A DNA stretch of 64,000 nt, from the NCBI GenBank assembly GCA_910579785.1, contig CAJTVJ010000007.1, forward strand, positions 20,122 to 84,121, read 5' to 3'. Within the stretch, counting starts at the first letter, position 1. Each line of letters starts with the position of its first letter. Below the pieces are notes generated by a model, which was given only the letters and a program-made list of their open reading frames with translations, did not search any database and was not told the DNA's origin. A program made the position numbers and the translations under genes. Origin of the DNA: an uncultured Christensenella sp. (GTDB lineage Bacteria; Bacillota; Clostridia; Christensenellales; UBA3700). Positions 61,298 to 64,000 of this stretch are shown here, in pieces.

Positions 61298-61773
61298 TGC
61301 TGGCGATACACGAGGATATAAAATCGGATATCGACTTTGCCCTGATACTCAGCGTATTCGATAAAGTCGTCGAGCACTTTAAATTGCCTTGCAGCGTACG
61401 CGTCGATTTAAGTATCGTTGACGAAGAGACGATTAGAGAACTTAATCGGCAGCAAAGAGACGTCGACGCGGTGACCGACGTGCTGAGTTTTCCATACCTT
61501 GAAGTGAAATTTCCCTTTAAGGCAGAAGACTATCCGTATGACGTCGATCCCGAGAGCGGAGAGATATTGCTTGGCGATATCGTGCTTTGTTATCAAAGGA
61601 CGTTGCAGCAGAGCGTGGAGTACGGACATTCCAAAGAAAGAGAGAGCTGTTATCTTGTGCTGCACGGACTTTTGCATTTGCTGGGATACGACCATATAGA
61701 CGAGTGCGATAAGGTTAAAATGAGGCAGCAAGAAGAATTGATACTCCAAAGTTTGGGCATTTTAAGAGATTGA
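61297..61773 (+). CDS. ybeY: rRNA maturation RNase YbeY
   Basis: A 158-residue zinc-dependent endoribonuclease needed for 16S rRNA 3' maturation and ribosome quality control. The three-histidine motif is in HGLLHLLGYDH near 123-133, preceded by DVLSFPYLE. ATG 61297 shares one base with the pgpH stop and has GGAG upstream. The longer in-frame ORF from 61186 would lie inside pgpH. Confidence 0.95.
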   Translation: MLAIHEDIKSDIDFALILSVFDKVVEHFKLPCSVRVDLSIVDEETIRELNRQQRDVDAVTDVLSFPYLEVKFPFKAEDYPYDVDPESGEILLGDIVLCYQRTLQQSVEYGHSKERESCYLVLHGLLHLLGYDHIDECDKVKMRQQEELILQSLGILRD

Positions 61774-61835
61774 CGGCAGATACTCCGAATGGCAACGTCA
61801 GAAGAATTAAAAAATATAGAAATTTTAGGATAAAT

Positions 61836-62732
61836 ATGAAAGTAGGATTTATATCGCTTATAGGCAAACCTAATGCAGGCAAATCGACCCTCACCAACAC
61901 TTTGGTGGGCGAAAAGGTGTCTATCGTGTCTTGGAAACCTCAGACTACGCGCAATAAGATATTGGGCATTGCCAATTCGCCCGATTATCAAATGGTGATA
62001 GTCGACACTCCCGGCATACACAAGGCAAAGAACGCGCTGTCAAAATATATGATGAAGAGCGTTGAGACGGGGCAGGAAGGCGTTGAGGTGATAGTTTACG
62101 TCATGGCTATGGATAAAAAACTTGACGATACCGACTTTGCCAATATCAAAAAATACAGCGTTGGGGATACGCCGTTTGTGATCGCGCTCAACAAGTGCGA
62201 CGAGGTGGACCAAAGCGCGATTATGGAAAGGATAGCTTCGCTCAAAGACGTCGAGGGAGTCGACAGTATAATACCTATAAGCGCGTTGACAGGAAAGAAT
62301 ACCGACATGCTCAAAGACAGACTTTTACAGCTGCTGCCCGACGGAGAGAGATTTTTTGACGAAGATATCTACACTGACAAGTCAATGAGATTTATGGCGG
62401 CGGAGATAATAAGGGAAAAGGCGTTGAGAAATCTCGACGAGGAAATACCTTACGGTATAGGCGTACTTATCAACAAATTTGAATATCAAAACAACGGAGT
62501 AGTTTCTATCGACGCCGACATAGTATGCGAAAAGCAGTCGCACAAGGCTATGGTGATAGGCAAGGGCGGAGCGATGATAAAAAAGATATCCACCCAATCC
62601 CGACAGGACATTGAGAATATGGTAGATGGCAAGGTATTTTTGAATCTGTACGTCAGAGTCAAAGAAGATTGGCGCGAGAGCGACTTTTTGCTCAATCAGT
62701 TGGGCTACAACTTAAAAGATTTGAAAGATTGA
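61836..62732 (+). CDS. era: GTPase Era
   Basis: A 298-residue GTPase that binds 16S rRNA and assists 30S assembly. G1 is GKPNAGKS (10-17), G3 is DTPGIHKAKN, and G4 is NKCDEVD. The KH domain covers ~200-285 (GKGGAMIKKI motif). AGGATAAAT precedes ATG 61836; the longer frame from 61770 lacks a site. It follows ybeY directly, without the dgkA and cdd genes found between them in Bacillus. Confidence 0.96.
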   Translation: MKVGFISLIGKPNAGKSTLTNTLVGEKVSIVSWKPQTTRNKILGIANSPDYQMVIVDTPGIHKAKNALSKYMMKSVETGQEGVEVIVYVMAMDKKLDDTDFANIKKYSVGDTPFVIALNKCDEVDQSAIMERIASLKDVEGVDSIIPISALTGKNTDMLKDRLLQLLPDGERFFDEDIYTDKSMRFMAAEIIREKALRNLDEEIPYGIGVLINKFEYQNNGVVSIDADIVCEKQSHKAMVIGKGGAMIKKISTQSRQDIENMVDGKVFLNLYVRVKEDWRESDFLLNQLGYNLKDLKD

Positions 62733-62819
62733 CATATTTTGAGAAAGCTGCCGCTTAAAATATAAAAAATTATCCACAATATATATTGTAATACATACGA
62801 TACCTTATGGAGGCGAAAA

Positions 62820-62927
62820 ATGGATTGCAAGAAGACTTTGTGGCAACTTTTTGAACAGACAGGCAACATTCAATATTATCTTATGTGGAAGGCTATCGGC
62901 GACGACGAGAGAGACGCAAAGAGATAG
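62820..62927 (+). CDS. YqzL-like small protein
   Basis: A 35-residue protein beginning MDCKKTLWQLFEQTGNIQYY. The pattern W..F.QTGNI..Y is that of the YqzL family, which occurs between era and recO in Firmicutes, exactly as here. GGAGG lies 6 bases before the ATG. The function is unknown. Confidence 0.85.
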   Translation: MDCKKTLWQLFEQTGNIQYYLMWKAIGDDERDAKR

Positions 62928-62937
62928 AGGAGAGATT

Positions 62938-63480
62938 TTGGAACAATTTGAGGCGGAAGGCATATGTTTGAGAGCGGTGGATTTCGGCGAGAACGACAAG
63001 ATCCTTACTCTTTATATGGCGCAAAAAGGCAAGGTAGCCGTCAAGGCGAGAGGTTGCAAGAGCGCTAAGTCAAAGCTCAAATATGCGGCTACACCGATGT
63101 GTTTCGGCAAATATTACATAGTTGGCAAGGGCAATCTGCTTGCAGGCTGCGATTTGATAGACAGCTTTTTTAATATTGCTTACGACGCGGTCAAATACTA
63201 TTGTGCCTGCGCAATCTTAGAGGTAGTCGACAAGATGACGCTTGAAGACGATTACAATCACGCCTTGTTTGTAGAGGCGCTCAGCGCGCTCAACGAGCTT
63301 TGTTACAGCGCGGACTATCCCAAAGTGTGTCTTTTTCAGCATCTTGGCAAAATAGCCGCCGCGCTTGGATATGAGGTCAAGGCAATCACTTTAAAAGACT
63401 ATTACAATTATTTTTATCATACTCACTCCGTCAAGATAAATTCATTGCGACAGCTTATCAAGCTTGACGAATTTAAATAA
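62938..63480 (+). CDS. recO: DNA repair protein RecO, short form without zinc finger
   Basis: A 180-residue RecO. The N-terminal OB-fold is clear (ICLRAVDFGENDKILTLYMA, then GKVAVKARGCK), followed by a helical RecO_C part. Typical RecO is about 240-260 residues and ends with a four-cysteine zinc motif; this one stops at LIKLDEFK before it. No frame carries the missing motif downstream. The start is TTG 62938 with GGAGAG just upstream, 10 bases after the yqzL-like stop. Confidence 0.88.
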   Translation: MEQFEAEGICLRAVDFGENDKILTLYMAQKGKVAVKARGCKSAKSKLKYAATPMCFGKYYIVGKGNLLAGCDLIDSFFNIAYDAVKYYCACAILEVVDKMTLEDDYNHALFVEALSALNELCYSADYPKVCLFQHLGKIAAALGYEVKAITLKDYYNYFYHTHSVKINSLRQLIKLDEFK

Positions 63481-63722
63481 AATTTTATCTCACAAGAGAA
63501 TGTGTCTCGGCTTTAAAACCGACATATTTTTACATTTAATTTGTACGCTTTGCGACAAATAGACAGGATTTTCAATCAAAGAAAACGTTGCGGCATAGTT
63601 GCGGTAATTATTTTTATTATTTTTGATAAATTGCTTGAATACGCTTGTATTTTATAATTATTTATTGTAGAATAATTTTAATAGTAAATAGTAAAATTTT
63701 CCAATCATAAAGGAGGAACAAT

Positions 63723-64000
63723 ATGACAAAGTACGTTTATCTTTTCAAAGAAGCCGACGGCGACAGAAAAGATCTATTCGGCGGAAAGGGTGCCAACCTT
63801 GCAAAGATGACTTCTTGGGGTATGCCGGTGCCGCAAGGTTTTACGATAACCACAGAAGCATGCACGAAATATTATGAGGACGGCGAGAAGATAGCCGACA
63901 GCATAGTTGAAGAAATTTTTGAAGCATTGGCTAAGGTAGAGGCTGACGCAGGCAAGAAGTTCGGAGACGAGAAAAATCCGTTTTTGGTATCCGTTCGTTC
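63723..64000 (+). CDS. ppdK: Pyruvate, phosphate dikinase (N-terminal part, cut by window edge)
   Basis: The first ~92 residues of PPDK, which interconverts pyruvate, ATP and phosphate with PEP, AMP and PPi. The start MTKYVYLFKEADG and the nucleotide-binding GGKGANLAKMTSWGMPVPQG are typical. GGAGG lies 6 bases before ATG 63723. The 240-base AT-rich gap upstream of it separates it from recO, so it probably has its own promoter. Confidence 0.95.
   Translation, partial: MTKYVYLFKEADGDRKDLFGGKGANLAKMTSWGMPVPQGFTITTEACTKYYEDGEKIADSIVEEIFEALAKVEADAGKKFGDEKNPFLVSVR

Overview
The window is chromosomal DNA from a Gram-positive, Clostridia-like bacterium. Evidence: the large single-chain PurL, the dnaX-ybaB-recR and yqfC-yqfD-phoH-pgpH-ybeY-era-yqzL-recO gene orders, sporulation-family proteins YqfC and YqfD, an EndoA-type MazF, strong GGAGG ribosome sites and TTGACA/TATAAT promoters. 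Frequent AUA isoleucine codons together with GTCGAC-rich coding DNA suggest an uncultured gut lineage (perhaps Christensenellales-like), but this is a guess. Almost everything is housekeeping; I see no phage, integrase, transposase or CRISPR array.

Layout. 1-7.3 kb: end of purL, ygiQ, recX, the bifunctional NAD(P)HX repair enzyme and a flavodoxin-type reductase. 7.3-10.5 kb: repeat-rich DNA around an orphan mazF, then a GPH-type sugar transporter with a long acidic tail. 10.5-15.4 kb: dnaX-ybaB-recR, a structured reverse-strand RNA (probable 6S RNA), asnS and tRNA-Thr(CGT). 15.7-18.3 kb: groES-groEL (reverse, with a CIRCE-like operator) and a dCMP deaminase. 18.6-26.5 kb: a branched-chain amino acid block (DRE-TIM aldolase, ilvB, ilvC, ilvD, ilvA, ridA) without ilvN. 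27-30 kb: a leaderless TIM-barrel gene, pgi and a HAD phosphatase. 30-35.7 kb: a degenerate ABC ATPase, an S41 protease, a TM1266-family regulator and a complete SBP-permease-ATPase importer. 36-38 kb: two small unknown genes and a cysteine-desulfurase-like enzyme, divergent from a DUF3343 carrier. 38.3-45 kb: a CNNM/CorC membrane protein, ileS, an rRNA-methyltransferase-like gene and an RluA synthase. 45.3-50 kb: GDPD and LUD-domain genes (reverse), lepA and hemW. 50-57 kb: a zinc ribbon, an unknown membrane protein coupled to a DtxR-type regulator, a lone EIIC-like protein, pepF and dnaB. 57.3-64 kb: the yqfC-to-recO operon and the start of ppdK.

The most striking non-genic signal is a dispersed palindromic repeat family (about 35 half-sites in 12 clusters) filling most long intergenic gaps. 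It has two accessory modules: a hairpin that always abuts the end of the main repeat, and a nested segment beginning CGTAAGGAGCGAAGC. Other points: three genes whose -10 box lies exactly 6 nt before the ATG (probable leaderless mRNAs), unusually short RecO and PgpH proteins, a signature-degenerate ABC ATPase, and structured palindromes starting directly after the stop codons of the aldolase gene and ilvD.

There is no clearly new large system. The best candidates for undescribed biology are the composite repeat family, the leaderless membrane-protein/DtxR pair, and the TM1266-linked ABC importer.
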